A DNA stretch of 64,000 nucleotides. Origin: Solea solea. Lineage: Eukaryota > Chordata > Actinopteri > Pleuronectiformes > Soleidae. Location of the stretch: contig NC_081144.1 of NCBI RefSeq assembly GCF_958295425.1, positions 9,361,186 to 9,425,185 on the forward strand, written 5' to 3'. Position numbers and translations under genes: made by a program. Shown here piece by piece: positions 61,401-64,000 of the stretch (position 1 is the stretch's first letter; every line of letters begins with the position of its first letter). The notes under the pieces are model-generated. The model was not told the DNA's origin. It made no database searches and was given only the letters and a program-made list of their open reading frames with translations.

Positions 61401-63444
61401 AATAGACCTATGTTCATGTTGCCCCACACTTCCTCTTACACGCTGGTTTGTTGACTGGCGTCTCTAGACAGAGTGTGACAAATGAAGGCTTGTGGTTTAG
61501 ATCGTCGAAGGTTTTCAAACGCAGCACGGTGAAGTTCGCTGCGACACACTTAAATGTGTTCTCCAAGACGATATTCATCACTTGTGTGTCACTATGGCAA
61601 CATTTCAAAGTTGTTTTTTGTTTGTGATATTAGGGACTTGTTGCGAGTAAAACTTCCCGTGTTTCTTTTCCATTTACTGCCCATCCCCAGAAGCCTCACC
61701 CTGAGGTCAGTTTTGCCCACTCTGCCAGACCAATCAGATGGTCAGGCCTGGTTAGCCACGGCTGCACTCCTTCACCTCATATTTCCCTTCCTCCTCTCCT
61801 CCTTTACTCTCTATGTTTTTTTCCTTTCCTTCCTCTCCTCTACACTACACTGCCTTGCACCCCTCCACTTTACTTTTCCTACACTGGTCTCTGTCATGAC
61901 TCATTGCTCCTGCCACTGCCATGACAACCGGGCCGACTGCTCACATGGCCTGTAGAGTGTTTGCACTCGGCTCCCTCTGCTTCACTCTGTGTGTGCGTGT
62001 GTGTGTGTGTTAGCTACCTGGAATTGGACCCAGCATGCTCATTCATGTTGCCATAGTTTCTGCGTAAATCCAGCAGCAGCTGTGAGGCTGGACAGTTACG
62101 TCCACATCGATCATCTTTTCGACAAGTGACTGATTTCTCAATACAATTATAAAACAAACCAGGCGTGTAGTGATGTTGGTGTTTGCTCCACCACTCTGCA
62201 ACCAGTTTATTCCGCAATAAAGTTTGCTCGCAACACTGTGTGACGAAGGCAGCATTTAGATGCAAGTAGATGCCTTGTGGTTTTTGCAGGTTTCCTCAGG
62301 AGGCCCTCACAGGTTAAAATGTAGACTTTCCTCCGTGTCTCGGTCTCCTCTTCTGTCTCTTTCTGCGTAAGAAAAAGGTGTAAAAGCTCAACGCTTCAGT
62401 CTGACTGTCGTCAGTTTCAGTTCTCTTTTTTGAAAGCTACTGTATTCTTCATCCAGTTATAAGAGAGGTAGTGCAAAGCCATGGGACGTTGAGCTCTCTG
62501 CGGACTTCTGTTCAAGGCTGTAGATGGAAGACACATGTTTTTGCATGTGGGTCTGTCCCTGATTAGTCTCCACTCCGGGAAACAACATCTGGAAATGCAA
62601 AGACGGGACGAGGATTGTGCAGTGGATTGAGAAACACAACCAGTTTATAGGCTTTCAGACGTGTACTTTACCCAATTCTCGGGCTGACCAGTTAATCATT
62701 GTTAAATCAAAATCGCAATTTGAGACGGCACAAGAAGTAAATGCTGAAACTTAATTCTTCATTATCACCGTGACCCTCATGTGGAGGATTAAGCGTGAGA
62801 AGATGGATGGATGGATGTTGTAATGATTAATAACATTAAATATAGCAGTCGCCATATTTAGCAGAAAAAGACATTTTCCCCCAACGTTACAACTGTCTAT
62901 CTCTGTTTTGTTACCTGACAGCAGAAGGGGGGAAACAAAGAAATACAACCCAGTTTCTTGTTACTTTTTGTGTCTGCAGTTGCATGGTTATAGAGGCAAG
63001 GAGCCACTTGCCCTGCAAATCTTCATCGGTACAGCAGACGAGCGCATCCTCAAGCCTCACGCCTTTTATCAAGTCCACCGCATCACTGGCAAGACGGTCA
63101 CGACCACCAGCTTCGAGAAGATCGTCAATGGCACCAAAGTCCTCGAGATCCCCCTGGAGCCAAAGAACAACATGAAAGCAATGTGAGATGATCACAGCAC
63201 TCTTAATATACACGTGTGGAAACTTCCTGTTGTTCTGTTGCCATTGTTTTTATATTTATTCCTTCACTTAGAATTGACTGCGCTGGGATCCTGAAGCTCA
63301 GGAACGCTGACATCGAGCTGAGGAAGGGCGAGACAGACGTTGGCCGGAAAAACACCCGGGTTCGTCTGGTGTTTCGTGTGCACATACCTCAGCCTGGAGG
63401 ACAGCACCTCTCTCTCCAAGTGGCCTCAAACCCCGTCGAGTGCT
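58325..63444 (+). CDS. nfatc2: Nuclear factor of activated T cells, cytoplasmic 2 (5' part, exons 1-5)
   Basis: Joins 58325-58457, 59186-60116, 60254-60422, 62980-63182 and 63272-63444 (536 codons plus one base); the gene continues past the right edge. Features: N-terminal FEYLF (FxxxF type, CK1 docking), calcineurin-docking PRIEIT (about 112-117), Ser-Pro-rich regulatory blocks ([26 protein letters not shown]), and the Rel-homology DNA-binding loop [11 protein letters not shown] (388-398) with [10 protein letters not shown] and [15 protein letters not shown] downstream. Dephosphorylation by calcineurin sends NFAT to the nucleus, where it works with AP-1. The N-terminal LFEYE segment and the synteny favour NFATC2 over NFATC1/3. 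The second Rel/IPT half and the C-terminal activation domain are outside the window. Whether this is the a or b fish copy cannot be told. Confidence 0.94.
58848..58862 (+). promoter_or_regulatory. CTCF-like motif in nfatc2 intron 1
   Basis: CACCAGTAGATGGCACT fits the CTCF consensus CCASYAGRKGGCRS at every position of the core. Occupancy unknown. Confidence 0.45.
59186..60116 (+). CDS. nfatc2: nfatc2 exon 2 (regulatory domain)
   Basis: 931 nt. Holds the PRIEIT calcineurin site and the serine-rich SP motifs. The position of the mammalian KRR nuclear-localisation signal reads KRT here. The open frame extends upstream to a methionine at 59164, but that part is intron. Confidence 0.95.
60254..60422 (+). 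CDS. nfatc2: nfatc2 exon 3 (start of Rel-homology region)
   Basis: Encodes [36 protein letters not shown] and [17 protein letters not shown]. The [11 protein letters not shown] loop makes base contacts in NFAT proteins. Donor GTACGT at 60423. Confidence 0.95.
60423..62979 (+). other. nfatc2 intron 3
   Basis: 2.56 kb. Contains a C/T-rich stretch (about 61770-61870), a (TG)n tract near 61990-62010 and a probable retroposon tail at 62770-62817. No coding exon was seen. Confidence 0.8.
62770..62817 (+). mobile_element. Probable fish retroposon tail with GGAT repeats
   Basis: 'tgaccctcatgtggaggatt aagcgtgagaagatggatgg' resembles the common tail 'gaccct...gaggataagcgg...agaaaatggatggatgga'. Confidence 0.5.
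62980..63182 (+). CDS. nfatc2: nfatc2 exon 4 (Rel-homology region)
   Basis: Encodes [40 protein letters not shown] and [12 protein letters not shown]. Ends AT|GTGAGA in phase 2. Confidence 0.95.
63272..63444 (+). CDS. nfatc2: nfatc2 exon 5 (last exon in the window)
   Basis: Encodes [20 protein letters not shown], then [17 protein letters not shown], up to NPVEC. Donor T|GTAAGA at 63445. If the intron were retained, translation would stop at TGA 63479-63481, so the short reading beyond the donor is not the normal protein. Confidence 0.92.
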
Positions 63445-64000
63445 GTAAGAAATTCCTCGTAAAAAATGTGTTTAGGTCCTGACACACTGGTGTCTTTATG
63501 ATATATGCTTTTGTTCTACTGATGTTCTCATCAGACAAAATAAATATAATTTTAACAAAGAGAAAAAAAAAATTAAAAAGCACCAGCAGCTTGGAGCTGG
63601 TCACACAAAGACATCTTTATGCAACCAGGGCCTCTATCCAGTAGGTGGGTGCTGCCCGTTTTTCAGTGTCTGTGTACCTGTGTGTATGGGCCCAGTAGTA
63701 AAGTCTATGTTTGTGAACATCGCCGCATGTGTACACAGTGTTATTAAAGCACCTGGTGTAATCAAACTCAAACAAAAGCTCCCTTTATCTGGCGTTACAC
63801 AACACCCTGGTCGAGACATGTCATTAATCATATCGGAGTGATACACGCTGAGGGCAATATGCCGCTGTCATTGTAAAATAAATATAAAAGGGAATTTTTT
63901 TAATAATCTTAATTTCCCATCTCTGCTGCATTCACAGAAAAGGCACAACAGAAGTCACACAATGAACCTTAAGAATAATGAACAACCAAATCAAGCGACA
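63445..64000 (+). other. nfatc2 intron 5 (partial)
   Basis: AT-rich intronic sequence to the end of the window. No acceptor joined to NFAT coding sequence was seen. Confidence 0.7.

Noticed and set aside
1..64000. Search for CRISPR arrays, operons, phage or other prokaryotic systems
   Set aside because: The window is intron-rich vertebrate DNA; the only regular arrays are microsatellites.

Overview
This window is vertebrate nuclear DNA, almost certainly from a ray-finned (teleost) fish. The genes are split by GT-AG introns. The intergenic DNA is AT-rich and full of microsatellites. Interspersed elements of types common in fish occur: tRNA-derived SINE remnants, hAT and Tc1-like non-autonomous transposons, and LINE tails. 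Three gene models can be read, all on the + strand: sall4, atp9a and the 5' half of nfatc2. From memory, the same genes are neighbours in the same relative order and orientation on human 20q13.2, so this is an old conserved block. There is no bacterial, CRISPR, viral or plasmid content.

Layout. 1-11,600: non-coding upstream DNA with microsatellites and a hAT-like element carrying a nested SINE. About 11,650-11,950: GC-box/CCAAT promoter region of sall4. 11,951-17,617: sall4 coding region (4 exons, 1091 aa, 8 zinc fingers), followed by a 3' UTR with several poly(A) signals. About 19,880-20,039: CpG-rich promoter/5' UTR of atp9a. 20,040-48,667: atp9a (28 exons, 1046 aa, every junction in phase), with a 3' UTR to about 50.2 kb. 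50.2-56.4 kb: intergenic DNA with several exon-like segments of unknown status and a hAT-type MITE. 56,443-56,500: a probable alternative first coding exon of nfatc2. 58,325-63,444: nfatc2 exon 1 to exon 5; the gene runs off the right edge.

Biology. sall4 encodes a NuRD-recruiting zinc-finger repressor of stem, germ and limb/fin-bud cells. atp9a encodes a P4B-type ATPase of endosomes and the trans-Golgi. nfatc2 encodes a calcineurin-controlled Rel-family transcription factor. No shared pathway is implied; they are linked by position.

Most useful observations: (1) an nfatc2 alternative first exon resembling a human isoform start; (2) a consensus in-phase splice donor inside sall4 exon 2, placed where human isoform B is spliced; (3) a coding-like, stop-free block in atp9a intron 19 that is in phase with exon 19; (4) a diverged repeat present four times in atp9a intron 7; (5) exon-like segments between atp9a and nfatc2; (6) well-bounded non-autonomous transposons. 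Exon coordinates were read by eye from splice consensus and family similarity; no alignment or transcript data were available. Family comparisons to human proteins are from memory.
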